Part shown: positions 1-10,600 of the stretch, piece by piece
Layout of the letters: every line of letters starts with the position of its first letter
Position numbering within the stretch: position 1 is the stretch's first letter
Origin: Streptomyces sp. yr375
GTDB taxonomy: Bacteria; Actinomycetota; Actinomycetes; Streptomycetales; Streptomycetaceae
Direction: 5' to 3'
DNA length: 64,000 nt
Assembly (NCBI RefSeq): GCF_900110755.1
Contig: NZ_FOFF01000001.1
Span: forward strand, 124,001 to 188,000
Notes under the pieces: model-generated
What the model was told of the DNA's origin: nothing
The model's input: the letters and a program-made list of their open reading frames with translations, nothing else
Database searches by the model: none
Made by a program: the position numbers and the translations under genes

Positions 1-2
1 GC

Positions 3-599
3 CCGTATCACCTGGCCGGCTGGTCCCTCGGGGGGCTGCTCGCCTACGAGATGGCCCACCAACTGCGGGCCGACGGCGAGGAGGTGGCGACCCTCACCCT
101 GCTCGACACCGCCTATCCCGGGACCACGGACGTGCCCGCCGACGAGACCGCCCTGCTGGAGTGGTTCCACGACGACCTGGCCCGGTCGGCCGGGGCGGAC
201 CCGGACGACGCCGCGCGCGACGCCCTGCGTGCCGCACTGCTCACGGCCGCCGACACCCCGGCCCGGCTGCGGGCCGTCGCCGCCGCGCTCGCCGCGGACG
301 GCTCCGCACCGGCCTTCGAGAGCGGCGAACTGGCCCGCCATTACGCCGTCTTCCGCACCGGCCTGCTGGCCGCCGCCCGTTACCGGCCCCCCGTGGCCAC
401 GGGGCCCGTGCACTTCCACCAGAGCACCACCGGCGCCGCCCTGCACGCCGCCGACCGCTGGGCCGACCGGGTGCCGGACGGTCTCGTACGACACGACTGC
501 GACGCCGATCACTACGCACTGGTGCGGGCCCCCTACGTAACGGCAGTCGCCGCCGCCCTCGACGCGGCCCTCGACCCGGCCGCGCACCGCTCCCGGTGA
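3..599 (+). CDS. NRPS C-terminal thioesterase domain (5' truncated by window edge)
   Basis: The gene is open at the left edge and is read from base 3. Only the last ~198 residues are visible, and they form a type I thioesterase that would release or cyclise a finished peptide from the last carrier domain. The nucleophile motif GWSLGG (Ser at visible residue 8) is followed 27 residues later by LLDTA, the usual spacing to the catalytic Asp. A late DADHYALV supplies the His. The protein ends in the short basic tail normal for such domains. It lies 66 bp upstream of the diaminobutyrate-type enzyme genes on the same strand, so the larger NRPS to the left probably belongs to the same operon. The rest of that protein cannot be seen. 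Confidence 0.85.
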   Translation, partial: PYHLAGWSLGGLLAYEMAHQLRADGEEVATLTLLDTAYPGTTDVPADETALLEWFHDDLARSAGADPDDAARDALRAALLTAADTPARLRAVAAALAADGSAPAFESGELARHYAVFRTGLLAAARYRPPVATGPVHFHQSTTGAALHAADRWADRVPDGLVRHDCDADHYALVRAPYVTAVAAALDAALDPAAHRSR

Positions 600-665
600 C
601 GGCCGCCCCTCCCCGCGCACCACGACCACCCACCCACCGCACCCCACGGAACGGACACCATCACA

Positions 666-2225
666 GTGACGAGCCAGCCACCGGCGCCCGCCGTCGGACT
701 CAGTGGCCGCATTCGCGGCGGGCCGAGTGATTTGTTGCATGACGAAGTGCTCGCCCCGCAGTTCCGGTTCGAGATCCGCCATCTGCTGGGCCACTACACC
801 GCCATCGAGAAGACCCTGGCGGCCGAGTACGCCCGTATGGGACTGCTCAGCGCGGGCGAGTCCCGTTCCGTCGCCGCTCTTCTGGACGAGGTGGGCCCCG
901 AGACCCTCACCGCCCGGCCCGACGCCAACATGTCCGACATCGCGTTCGCGCTCGAACGGCACGTCGAGGCCGGACTGCCGGCGCCCATCGCGCGCTGGCA
1001 CGTCGACCGCAGCCGCAACGACCTCCAGGCCTGCGCGCAGGCGATGTTCGGCCGCGACCAGGTCGCCGGGCTCGCCGCCGCCCTGCTGGACCTCTGCTCC
1101 GTCGTCCTCGAACGCGCCGAGGAGAACCGCGAGTTGCCCATGCCCGGCTACACGCACTTCCAGGCCGCGCAGATCATCACCCCCGGCTTCCATCTCGCCG
1201 CCCTCGCCGAGCAGTTGCTGCACACCCAGCGGCGGCTGCTGCACACGTACGACGGGATGAACGCCTGCCCGCTCGGCGCCGGGGCGATGGCCGGACAGGA
1301 ACTGCCCTGGGACCGCGTCCGGATGGCCCGCATGCTCGGCTTCGACCGCCCGCAGCCCAACGCCCTCACCGCGGTCGCCTCCCGCCGCTGGAGCGCCGAG
1401 GCCACCGCCGAACTCAGCCTGCTCGGCGCGGCATTGAGCCGCTTCGCCACCGACCTGCTCACCTGGGGCGGCAGCGAGTACGGCTTCATCGAGCTGCCCG
1501 ACGAGCTGTCCGGCATCTCCTCGGCGATGCCGCAGAAGAAGAACTACCCCGTCCTGGAACGGATCCGGGGCCGCACGGCCCACCTGACCGCCTTCCACGC
1601 CGACGTCCTGCTCGGCCAGCGCAACACCCCCTTCTGCAACCTGGTGGAGGTCTCCAAGGAGGCCGGCACGCACGTCCTGGCCGCATTCGACTCCGCGCAC
1701 GGCACGGTCCGGCTGCTCACCGAGGTGATGCGCCGGATCGGCTTCCGCGCCGACCGCATGCGCGCGGTGTGCGAGCGCGAGTACCTGGGCGGCTTCAGCC
1801 TCGCCAACGCCCTCACCCTCACCGAGGGCGTGCCGTGGCGGACCGCGCAGGTCGTCGCCGGGAAGTACATCGTGAGCGCCGCCGGGGCCGGGGCGGCGCC
1901 CCACCCCGGCGAGCCGGACCTGCTGACCAGGGCCGCCGCCGAACACGTCCTGACCCTCGCCGACCCGACCGGACTGCTCGCCGACGCCTTCGACGTGGAC
2001 CGTGGCCTCGACCGCCTGGTCTCCGACGGCTCGGCCCGCCCCGACGCCGTACGGGAGGCGCTGCGCACCCAGCGCGACGCCCACGAGGAGCTGCGCGCCG
2101 CCTGGGAGCGGCGGTCCGAGGCCGTGCGCGCGGGTACCGCCGAGACGGCCCGCGCACTGGCACCGGTGCCCCAAGGTGCGGTCGGCGCGGGAGCCGGTCG
2201 TCTGGCGCGGGCGGGGGAGCACTGA
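666..2225 (+). CDS. argininosuccinate lyase-like enzyme, probable diaminobutyrate pathway lyase
   Basis: A 519-residue member of the fumarase/aspartase superfamily closest in layout to argininosuccinate lyase. Visible landmarks are DRSRNDLQA (~res 115), GYTHFQAAQ (~160) and the signature-loop variant SSAMPQKKNYPV (~285-296), where ordinary ASL has a GSSxMPxKxNPD-type loop. The C-terminus is longer than in arginine-pathway ASLs and rich in Ala/Arg. It starts with GTG and its TGA stop overlaps the ATG of the following kinase gene. No arginine gene is nearby. With the kinase and the PLP enzyme next door, the likely reaction is elimination of fumarate from an aspartate adduct to leave a beta-amino group. 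From memory, similar lyases are assigned to 2,3-diaminobutyrate in pacidamycin- and friulimicin-type clusters. Family is confident; substrate is inferred. Confidence 0.8.
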   Translation: MTSQPPAPAVGLSGRIRGGPSDLLHDEVLAPQFRFEIRHLLGHYTAIEKTLAAEYARMGLLSAGESRSVAALLDEVGPETLTARPDANMSDIAFALERHVEAGLPAPIARWHVDRSRNDLQACAQAMFGRDQVAGLAAALLDLCSVVLERAEENRELPMPGYTHFQAAQIITPGFHLAALAEQLLHTQRRLLHTYDGMNACPLGAGAMAGQELPWDRVRMARMLGFDRPQPNALTAVASRRWSAEATAELSLLGAALSRFATDLLTWGGSEYGFIELPDELSGISSAMPQKKNYPVLERIRGRTAHLTAFHADVLLGQRNTPFCNLVEVSKEAGTHVLAAFDSAHGTVRLLTEVMRRIGFRADRMRAVCEREYLGGFSLANALTLTEGVPWRTAQVVAGKYIVSAAGAGAAPHPGEPDLLTRAAAEHVLTLADPTGLLADAFDVDRGLDRLVSDGSARPDAVREALRTQRDAHEELRAAWERRSEAVRAGTAETARALAPVPQGAVGAGAGRLARAGEH

Positions 2226-3226
2226 TGCCGCCGGTCTCGCCCAGCGGCCTGGTCGCCGCCCCTGCCTCCGCCCCCGTCCTCGACGTCGCGCCGCGCGCCG
2301 GGACCGGGCATGCCTTCGGCACCTTCGGTGAGCTGCTCCAGGGGGCTCTGCCCGCCCCCGACAGCGACTTCCTGGTCACCTTCCCGCTGGCCCGCTGGGC
2401 CACCGCCGTCTTCCGGCCCGCCCCCGAGCGGCGGGCGGTGCGGGTCGCGCCCGGGCACAAGGGCAAGTCCCGGCGCGTCGCCGAGGCCGTCCTGGCCGCG
2501 CTCGGCGAGACCGGCGGCGGGCTGCTGGAACTCGGCGGCGACCTGCCCGAGGGCAAGGGCATGGCCAGCTCCTCCGCCGACCTCGTCGCCACCGTACGGG
2601 CCGTCGGCGCCGCCTTCGGGCGGACGTTCACCCCGGCGCAGACCGAGGCGTTCCTGCGCGGCGTCGAACCGGCCGACGGCGTGATGTACGACGAGATCGT
2701 CTGCTTCCACCACCGGGCCGTGCGGCTCGGCCGCAGACTCGGCACGCTGCCCCCGCTCGCCCTCGTCGCCCACGACGAGGGCGGACAGGTCGACACCGTC
2801 GCCCACAACCGGACCGCGAAGGCGATCGGGACCGCCGAACGGCACGAGTACGCCCGGCTCCTGGACCGACTGGCCGGGGCCGTCGCCACAAGCGACCTGC
2901 CCGCCGTGGGCGAGGTCACCACCCGCAGCGCCGAACTCAACGGCCGCCGGCGCGCCCGCACCGGGTTCGCCGAACTGCGCGCCCTGTGCCGCGAGGTCGA
3001 CGGCCACGGCCTGGTCCTCGCCCACAGCGGCACCCTGCTCGGCGTCCTCCTCGACGCCCAGGACCCCGAACTCGACGACAAGGCCGAGCACATCCGCGCC
3101 GGCTGCGCCGCGCTCGGCGGCGAGGTGTCCGTCCACCGTGCCCTGGGCGCCGACGACGACTGGGCCCCCGGCCCGCACCCGGCACCGCCGGCCACCGCCC
3201 GCACCGCCCACCGAATGGAGAGCTGA
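2225..3226 (+). CDS. GHMP-family kinase, probable L-threonine kinase (PduX-like)
   Basis: A 333-residue GHMP kinase. It has the N-terminal GTFGELLQG motif (~res 32-40), resembling the G-x-GEL-x-QG of PduX-type L-threonine kinases, and the phosphate-binding glycine/serine loop EGKGMASSSAD (~res 107-117). The start ATG overlaps the stop of the lyase gene (TGATG), so the two are probably translated together. In this context the expected product is O-phospho-L-threonine, an activated substrate for beta-replacement by the PLP enzyme encoded 2 bp downstream. There are no cobalamin genes nearby to suggest the usual PduX role. Homoserine or another hydroxy amino acid cannot be excluded as the substrate. 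Confidence 0.75.
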   Translation: MPPVSPSGLVAAPASAPVLDVAPRAGTGHAFGTFGELLQGALPAPDSDFLVTFPLARWATAVFRPAPERRAVRVAPGHKGKSRRVAEAVLAALGETGGGLLELGGDLPEGKGMASSSADLVATVRAVGAAFGRTFTPAQTEAFLRGVEPADGVMYDEIVCFHHRAVRLGRRLGTLPPLALVAHDEGGQVDTVAHNRTAKAIGTAERHEYARLLDRLAGAVATSDLPAVGEVTTRSAELNGRRRARTGFAELRALCREVDGHGLVLAHSGTLLGVLLDAQDPELDDKAEHIRAGCAALGGEVSVHRALGADDDWAPGPHPAPPATARTAHRMES

Positions 3227-3228
3227 GC

Positions 3229-5505
3229 ATGCTGTTCGACACGCTGACCGACGCGATCGGCCGCACGCCGCTCGTCCGGCTGCGCCTGGGCGCGCAGCGC
3301 GGGGTGGAGGTCTACGCCAAGCTGGAGCTCCAGAACCTGTTCGCGATGAAGGACCGGGTCGCCCGCAACATCGTCCTGGAGGCCAGACGGCTCGGCATCC
3401 TGCGCCCCGACGCCCCCGTGGTGGAGAGCTCCTCCGGCACCATGGCGCTCGGCGTCGCCCTCGTCGGCCGCTCCCTCGGCCACGACGTGCACATCGTCAC
3501 CGACCCGCGCATCGACCCCGTCACGCTGGCCAAACTGCGCGCCCTGGGCTGCCGTGTGCACATCGTCGAGGCGATGACCAGCCACGGCTGGCAGTCCGCC
3601 CGGCTGGAGCGGCTCGCCGAGCTGATGGCGGAACTCCCCGGCGCGTTCTGGCCCCAGCAGTACACCAACCCCGACAACCCCGGCGCCTACCGCGACCTCG
3701 CGCGTGAACTCCTCGACGACCTCGGCCACCTCGACACCCTGGTCGGCGCCGTCGGCAGCGGCGGCTCGCTGTGCGGGACCGGCCGGGCGCTGCGGGAGAC
3801 CCTGCCCGCCGTGCGCGTCGTCGGCGTCGACTGCGTCGGCAGCGCCCTGTTCGGGCAGCCCGACGTGCCGCAGCGGCTGCAGAGCGGCCTCGGCAACAGC
3901 CTGCTGCCGAAGAACCTCGACCGCTTCCTCGTCGACGAGGTCCACTGGCTCAACGACCACGAGGCGTTCGCCGCCACCCGCGAACTCGCCCGCGAACAGC
4001 AGATCTTCGGCGGCAACACCTCCGGCTCGGTGTACCGCGTCCTCACCGACCTGGCCCGGCGGGCCGAGCCCGGCTCCCGCATCGTCGGCATCCTGCCCGA
4101 CCGGGGCGACCGCTACGCCGACACCGTCTACAGCGACGAACACTGGGACGACCACGACCTGCGCGCCCTGCCGACCGCCGACCGGCCGGCCGTCGTACCC
4201 GCCGGGACCGCCGTCACGACCTGGTCCCGGCAGTCCTACCGCACCCCCGCCGACCTGCGCCGGCACCTCGTCTTCGTCGAGTCCAACACCACCGGCACCG
4301 GCATTATCGCCCTCGACCTGGCACGGGACCGGCTCGAGACCGTACCCGTCCTGCTGACCGGCGACCCCGGCCGCTACCGGGGGCTGGCGGCCACCGGAGC
4401 CGAGGTGATCCGCTGCGACACCAACTCCGACGCCGCGCTGCGGGCCGTGCTCCAGGACCGCTTCCGCCGCGAGGAGATCGCCGGGATCACCACCACCAGC
4501 GACTTCTACGTCCCCGCCGCCGCGCGGCTGGCCCGCTGGCTCGGCCTCCCCGGCAACCCGCCCGAGGCGGTGACCGCCTGCCGCGACAAGTCGGCCCTGC
4601 GCGCGCTGCTGGACCGCGCCGGGGTGCGCCAGCCCCGGTACGCGGTGGTGCGCGAGCCCGGCGAGGTCGCCGCCGCCGTCGCCCGCACCGGGCTGCCGTG
4701 CGTGGTCAAGCCCGCCGACGACTCGGGCTCGGTCAACGTCCTGCTCTGCGCCGACGAGGCGGCGGCCGTCGCCCAGACCGAGCGGATCCTCGCCGTCACC
4801 ACCAACGCCCGGGGGATGCCGACCGCGCGGACCGTCCTCGTCGAGGAGTACCTCGACGGCCCCGAGTACAGCGTGGAGATGTTCAGCCAGGACGGCCGGG
4901 CCGAATGCGTCGGCATCACCGCCAAGTCCGTCACCGGCACGCCCCACTTCGTGGAGCACCGCCACCTCTTCCCCGCACCGCTCCCGGCCGGTACGGCGCA
5001 GCAGGTCACCGAGACGGTGACGGCCGCCCTGGACGCGGCCGGCATCCGGCTCGGCGCCACCCACACCGAGGTGAAGCTGACCGCCGAGGGACCGGCCGTG
5101 GTCGAGATCAACCCGCGCCCCGCAGGCGGCATGATCCCCGAACTCGTCCGGCTGGCCTGCGGCGTCGACCTGCTCGAACAGCAGCTCAAGGCCGCGATCG
5201 GACTGCCGCCCGACCTCAAACCCGGCCACGGGGCCCACGCGGGCATCCAGTTCCTGCTCGCCGACGCCGACGGGGTCCTCGACGCCCTGGACGGCGTGGC
5301 GCGGGCGGCGGCCGTGGACGGCGTCGAGGCGGTGACCGTCACCGCCGCGCCCGGCACCGCGATCCGGCGCGCGCGCAGCGCGGGCGACCGGATCGGGCAC
5401 GTCATCGCGTGCCGTCCGAGCCCCGAGGGGGTGACAGCGGCGCTGGACGAGGCACGGGCCCTGGTCCGGCTCACGGTCGACGCCCACCGCCACCCCGCTC
5501 ACTGA
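3229..5505 (+). CDS. PLP beta-replacement enzyme (cysteine synthase-like) fused to ATP-grasp ligase
   Basis: A 758-residue two-domain protein. Residues ~1-335 follow the cysteine synthase/SbnA fold: LFAMKDR places the PLP-binding Lys, ESSSGTMALG is the substrate loop and GAVGSGGSLCGTGRA is the phosphate-binding loop. Residues ~345-750 are an ATP-grasp domain with CVVKPADDSGSVNV (~490), VEEYLDGPEYSVE (~538) and the metal/ATP site VVEINPRPAGG (~625). The first half would replace the phosphate of O-phosphothreonine with an amine donor such as aspartate, and the neighbouring lyase would then free the diamino acid. The ATP-grasp half suggests an amide or peptide ligation step, possibly protecting or tailoring the building block. 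A GGAG ribosome site precedes the chosen ATG. No SbnB-like dehydrogenase is present, in line with a lyase-based release. Confidence 0.75.
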   Translation: MLFDTLTDAIGRTPLVRLRLGAQRGVEVYAKLELQNLFAMKDRVARNIVLEARRLGILRPDAPVVESSSGTMALGVALVGRSLGHDVHIVTDPRIDPVTLAKLRALGCRVHIVEAMTSHGWQSARLERLAELMAELPGAFWPQQYTNPDNPGAYRDLARELLDDLGHLDTLVGAVGSGGSLCGTGRALRETLPAVRVVGVDCVGSALFGQPDVPQRLQSGLGNSLLPKNLDRFLVDEVHWLNDHEAFAATRELAREQQIFGGNTSGSVYRVLTDLARRAEPGSRIVGILPDRGDRYADTVYSDEHWDDHDLRALPTADRPAVVPAGTAVTTWSRQSYRTPADLRRHLVFVESNTTGTGIIALDLARDRLETVPVLLTGDPGRYRGLAATGAEVIRCDTNSDAALRAVLQDRFRREEIAGITTTSDFYVPAAARLARWLGLPGNPPEAVTACRDKSALRALLDRAGVRQPRYAVVREPGEVAAAVARTGLPCVVKPADDSGSVNVLLCADEAAAVAQTERILAVTTNARGMPTARTVLVEEYLDGPEYSVEMFSQDGRAECVGITAKSVTGTPHFVEHRHLFPAPLPAGTAQQVTETVTAALDAAGIRLGATHTEVKLTAEGPAVVEINPRPAGGMIPELVRLACGVDLLEQQLKAAIGLPPDLKPGHGAHAGIQFLLADADGVLDALDGVARAAAVDGVEAVTVTAAPGTAIRRARSAGDRIGHVIACRPSPEGVTAALDEARALVRLTVDAHRHPAH

Positions 5506-5589
5506 ACCGCTTCCATCCCACTGTGCGCCGTACGAACCCGACCCGTACGGCGTCCCCACCCACCCACCCACTCATTCAGGAGACCCGCC

Positions 5590-5814
5590 ATGAGCAACCC
5601 CTTCGAGAACGACGACGCCCTCTACCTCGTCGTCCGCAACGACGAACTCCAGCACTCGCTGTGGCCGGCCGACCTCCCCGTCCCGGCCGGCTGGACCACG
5701 GTCCACGGCCCGGCCGGCCGCCAGGACTGCCTCGACCACGTCGAGCAGCACTGGACGGACATGCGTCCCGCGTCCCTGGTCGCAGCCCTCACCGGGGACC
5801 CGGCCCGTGCCTGA
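5590..5814 (+). CDS. MbtH-like NRPS accessory protein
   Basis: A 74-residue MbtH family protein that binds and activates adenylation domains. Conserved positions are visible: NPFEND at the N-terminus, YLVVRNDELQHSLWP, VPAGW and the end motif WTDMRPASL. An AGGAGA ribosome site lies just upstream. Its last codons overlap the GTG start of the T-E gene by 8 bases. It probably serves the A domains encoded in this operon. A second mbtH-type gene at 22397-22597 sits with the opposite-strand NRPSs. Confidence 0.93.
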   Translation: MSNPFENDDALYLVVRNDELQHSLWPADLPVPAGWTTVHGPAGRQDCLDHVEQHWTDMRPASLVAALTGDPARA

Positions 5815-7654
5815 GCCCGTACGACACCTGTCCGGCCCCGGCTCGCCGCCCCCGCCCCCGTCGCCGGCCGGGGCGGCCCCGGCCGCGAACAGCCCCGCGG
5901 ACAGTCCCGTGGACGTCCTTCGGCGTCTCGTCGCCCAGGTGCTGGGGCTGGCCGCCGAGGCCGTCGGGCCGGGGCACGGGTTCACCGAGCTCGGTGGTGA
6001 CAGTATTCAGGCCATTCAGGTCGTCAGCCGGGCCCGGGCGGCCGGGCTGCTGCTCACCACCCGTGACGTCCTGCGCAGTGAGAGCGTCGCCGCACTCGCG
6101 GCCGGCGCCCGCGCGGCGGACGGCCCCGGGGCGAGCGGGAAACCCGCCCAACCCCCGCGCCGCACCGGCCCGTTGGCCGCGACTCCGATCATGGCGTGGC
6201 TCGGCGGCCTCGCCGGTCCCGTCGACACCTACCACCAGTCGCTCGTGGTCCGCACCCCCGCCGGGTTCGGCGCCGAGCACGCCGTACGCGTCGTGCGGGC
6301 CCTGCTCGACACGCACGACGTGCTGCGGCTCACGGTGCCCGGCGGGGCGGGCGCCGCAGCCGAGGGATGCTTCGTGCCGCCGGCGGGCACCGTCGACGCG
6401 CGCGCCCTGGTCGAGCACCTCCGCGCGCCCGACGCCGCCGACGCCGAACTGCCCGCCCTCACCACCGACCGGATCCGGGCCGCCCGGCGACTGCTGTCCC
6501 CGGCGGACGGCGTCATGCTGCGCGCCGTACTCGTCGACCGCGGCCCCGCCCGACAGGGCCGACTCGCCCTGGTCGTACACCACTTGGTCGTGGACGGCGT
6601 GTCCTGGCGCATCCTCCAGGACGACCTGCGCACCTGCTGGGCGCGGCTCGCCGCGGGCGAGGACGCCGTCCTCGAACCCGCGCCGACGCCGTTCGCGCAC
6701 TGGGCGGACCTGCTGCGCGCCGACGCCACCTCCGGCCGCCGGATGGGCGAGGCGGCGCGCTGGACCGAGACGCTCCGCCCGGCACCCGAACCCCTGGGCG
6801 GCGTCTGCCCGTTGGACCGGCTCGACGCCGAGACCGCGGACCACCGGCTCACCCTCACCCTGCCCCCGGAGGTGGCCGGGCCGCTGCTCACCGTCGTGCC
6901 CGGCGTCGTCAACGGCACCGTCAACGACGTCCTGCTCACCGGACTGGCCCTCGCGATCCTCGCCTGGCGACGCCCGGTGACGGGCCCGGCGGACGGCGGC
7001 ACGGTCCTGGTCGACGTCGAGGGCCACGGCCGCGAGGACATCGCGGGCGCCCCCGACCTGTCCCGCACCGTCGGCTGGTTCACCACCGTGTACCCGGTCC
7101 GCTTCGACCTCGGCCGGCCCGACCTCGACGACGCCCGCACGGGCGGCCCCGCCGCCGGATCGGTCCTGCGCACGGTCAAGGAGACCCTGCGGGCCGTCCC
7201 CGACCACGGCATCGGCCACGGCCTGCTGCGCCACGCCAACAGCCGCACCCGCACCGGCCTCGCGGCCCTCGGCGTCCCCGAGATCGGCTTCAACTACCTC
7301 GGCCGCTTCCCCCTCGGCGACACCGCCGACTGGGCCGCCGCCCCCGGGCACGACTTCGCCCTGGACGAGGCCGACGACGGCCTGGCCATGGCCCACGCCG
7401 TGGAGGTCAACGCCGCCGCCCACGAGGGCCCGGACGGCCCCACCCTGCACGCCACCTGGACCTGGGCGGGCAACGCCCTTCCGGCCGACCGGGCGCACGC
7501 CCTCGCCCACGAGTGGTTCGCGGTGCTGCGCGCGCTCGTCCGGCACGCGTCCGAGCCCGGCGCCGCCGGACTGACCCCGTCCGACGTGTCCCTGCCCGGC
7601 CTCGGCCAGGCCGAACTCGACGCCTTCGAAGCCCAGTTCGGAGAACTGCTGTGA
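5807..7654 (+). CDS. NRPS T-E didomain protein (carrier + epimerase, no A domain)
   Basis: A 615-residue protein with a carrier domain ([13 protein letters not shown], ~res 58-70; the GGDSI form is typical of carriers that precede epimerases) followed by an epimerisation domain: active site [12 protein letters not shown] (~258), [18 protein letters not shown] and FNYLGRF (~495). It has no adenylation domain, so its carrier must be loaded in trans. The free-standing A domain at 14617-16191 is the obvious partner. The epimerised product would be passed to a D-accepting condensation domain, and the C domain of 11229-14579 has the SPLQEG opening common in that class. It starts with GTG inside the end of mbtH, and its stop overlaps the next gene in GTGA. 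Domain calls are firm; partner order is inferred. Confidence 0.88.
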   Translation: MPEPVRHLSGPGSPPPPPSPAGAAPAANSPADSPVDVLRRLVAQVLGLAAEAVGPGHGFTELGGDSIQAIQVVSRARAAGLLLTTRDVLRSESVAALAAGARAADGPGASGKPAQPPRRTGPLAATPIMAWLGGLAGPVDTYHQSLVVRTPAGFGAEHAVRVVRALLDTHDVLRLTVPGGAGAAAEGCFVPPAGTVDARALVEHLRAPDAADAELPALTTDRIRAARRLLSPADGVMLRAVLVDRGPARQGRLALVVHHLVVDGVSWRILQDDLRTCWARLAAGEDAVLEPAPTPFAHWADLLRADATSGRRMGEAARWTETLRPAPEPLGGVCPLDRLDAETADHRLTLTLPPEVAGPLLTVVPGVVNGTVNDVLLTGLALAILAWRRPVTGPADGGTVLVDVEGHGREDIAGAPDLSRTVGWFTTVYPVRFDLGRPDLDDARTGGPAAGSVLRTVKETLRAVPDHGIGHGLLRHANSRTRTGLAALGVPEIGFNYLGRFPLGDTADWAAAPGHDFALDEADDGLAMAHAVEVNAAAHEGPDGPTLHATWTWAGNALPADRAHALAHEWFAVLRALVRHASEPGAAGLTPSDVSLPGLGQAELDAFEAQFGELL

Positions 7655-10600
7655 TCCCCCTGTCCCACGCCCAGCGCCGCCTGTGGTTCCTGTCCCGCGA
7701 CGGCGACCCCGACGGCCTCCACAACATCCCGGTGGGGCTGCGCCTGTACGGGGACCTCGACCGCGCCGCCCTCACGGCCGCCCTCGCGGACGTGACCGAC
7801 CGGCACGAAGCCCTGCGCACGGTCTTCCCCCACCAGGACGGCGTCCCCCACCAACGCGTCCTCGACCCGGGCACCGCCCCGCCCTGCGCGGTCACCGTCG
7901 GCCCGGCCCGCGAACACCCGCACCGCGCGCGGGAGGCAGCGGCGCGGCCCTTCGATCCGGCCACCGAACCGCCGCTGCGCGCCCACCTGTTCACCGACGC
8001 CGCGCAGGAGCACTACCTGCTGCTCGTCCTGCACCACATCGCGGGCGACGGGGCCTCCCTCGACGTCCTGCTGCGCGACCTGTCCGCCGCCTACACCGCC
8101 CGGCTCCTCGGCGGCGAGCCGGACTGGCCCGAACTCCGCGTCCAGTACCCGGACTACGCCCTGTGGCGGCACGACGTCCTCGGCGACCCGGACGACCCCG
8201 ACTCCGAGCACCGCCGACAACTCGACCACCGGGCCCGCGCGCTCGCCGGTCTCCCCGAGGAGCACACCCTCCCCACCGACCGGCCCCGCCCCGCCGTCGC
8301 CTCCCACCGCGGCGCGGTCGTCACCGCCGAGGCCGGCGCGGCCGCGCACGCCCGGCTCGCGGGTCTCGCCCGCGACCGGCGCGCCACCGTCTTCATGGCC
8401 GTCCAGGCGGCGTTCGCGACCCTGCTCACCCGCCTGGGCGCGGGCACCGACCTCGCCCTCGGCTGCCCCGTCGACGGCCGCGACGACGAGGCACTCGAAC
8501 ACCTCGTGGGCCTCTTCGTCGACACCGTCGTGGTGCGGGCCGACACCTCGGGCGACCCCGCGTTCACCGACGTCCTCGACCGGGTCCGCGACGCCGTCCT
8601 GGACGCCCACGCCCACCGGGACGTGCCCTTCGACGCCCTCGTCGAACGGCTCAACCCGCCCCGCTCGCCCGGCCGTCACCCCCTGTTCCAGATCGCGGTC
8701 GCCGGCCGCCGGGACAGCGGCGGCGAGCCGGTCCTCCCCGGCCTGCGGACCCGGACGGAACCCGTGCGCACCGCCACCGCCAAGTTCGACCTGACCCTCG
8801 AGATCGACGAGCGCCACGACCCCGACGACGGCCGACCGGCCGGGATCGGCCTCGCCCTCGAATACGCCGCCGACCTGTTCGACGCCGCCACCGCCCAGCG
8901 GCTCCTGGACCGCCTGACCCTCCTCCTCGACGCGGTCGCCGCGGCCCCCGCCGCCCCGATCGCCACCCACGACCTGCTGACGCCGGAGGAGCGCGCCGCC
9001 GTCACGGCCGACTGGCAGGGCGCGCCGGCCGTGCCCCACGACACCACCGTGCACGCCCTCTTCGCCGAACGCGCAGCCGCCCACCCGGACCGCCCCGCAG
9101 TCGTCCACGGCAACCACGAGACGACGTACGGCGCACTGGACGCCGCCTCCGACCAGGTGGCGACCCGCCTCGCCGCCCTCGGGGTAAACCCCGGCGACCG
9201 GGTGGCCATCCTCATGGACCGCTCCGCGGAACTGATCGCCGCCTGCCTCGGCGTCCTGAAGTCCGGAGCGGCCTACCTACCCCTGGACGCCCGCGCACCA
9301 CACACCCGTTCAGCGGCGGTCCTCTCCACCGCCGAGACGTCGATCCTCATCACCGCCCCCGGCACGAACACGGACGGCTTGGGCGTGCGGCACATCCTGC
9401 GGCTGGGTGCCGGTGACGGCGGGGCCGCCGGTGCCGATGGCTTGGGTGCGGACGCTGTCGGCCTGGGTGTCCCGCACGCCTTGAGTCTGGGTGCCGGTGA
9501 CGGTGGGGACGACAGTGTCGTGCCGACAGCTCCCGTGCGGTCGGCTCGTGTCGGCGGGTGTCCCGACGGGCTCGCCTACGTGATGTACACCTCCGGTTCG
9601 ACCGGCGCGCCCAAGGGCGTCGCCGTTGCCCATCGGGAGGTCGTCGCTCTTGCCCTGGACCGGCGCTGGCGCGGCGGTGCCCATGAGCGGGTCCTGTTTC
9701 GCTCCCCGCACGCCTTCGACGCCTCCACCTACGAGCTGTGGGTCCCGCTGCTGAACGGCGGGCTCGTGGTCGTCGCCCCGCCCGGCGACCTGGACGTACT
9801 CGGCCTCGCCCGGCTCATCGGCGAACAGCGGGTCACCGGCACCTTCCTGACGGCCACGCTCTTCAACGAGCTGGCCGACCGCTGCCCGCAGCGGCTCGGC
9901 ACGCTGCGCGAGGTGATGACCGGCGGCGAGGCCGCCTCCCCGGCCGCCGTCCGCCGGGTCCGCGAGCACTGCCCGGACACCACCGTGACCAACGCGTACG
10001 GGCCGACGGAGACCACCACGTTCGCCGCGGTCTTCCCCCTCGCCCCCGGGCGCGAGATCCCGGCCGGACAGGTGCCGATCGGACGCCCCCTGGACGGCAC
10101 CCGTCTCCACGTCCTCGACGACCGTCTCGCCCCCGTCCCACCCGGCGTCACCGGCGAGCTGTACATCGCCGGGGCCGGTCTCGCCCAGGGCTACCTGGGA
10201 CGCCCCGGGCTCACCGCCGAACGCTTCACCGCCTGCCCGTACGGCCCGTCCGGCACCCGGATGTACCGCACCGGCGACCTGGCCCGCTGGACGGCGGACG
10301 GCCAGATCGAGTACCTCGGCCGCGCCGACCGGCAGATCAAGATCCGCGGCCTGCGCATCGAACCGGGCGAGATCGAGAACGTCCTCGCGGGCCACCCGGA
10401 CGTGGGCCGGGCCGCGGTCACCGTCGTCCCGACCCCCGCCGGACCCGTCCTCGCCGGCTACGCCGTGCCCGCCGAGGGGAGGCGGCCCGACCCGGTGGCG
10501 CTGCGCGCGCACCTGCGGACCGAACTGCCGGACTGGATGGTCCCCTTGACGGTCACCGTGCTCGACCGCTTCCCGGTGACGTCCAACGGCAAGACCGACC

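Noticed and set aside
1544..5571. Very long minus-strand open frames opposite the lyase, kinase and PLP genes
   Set aside because: They are composition-driven shadows: low-complexity Arg/Gly/Ala/Val translations with no motifs, lying exactly opposite genes with clear conserved domains.
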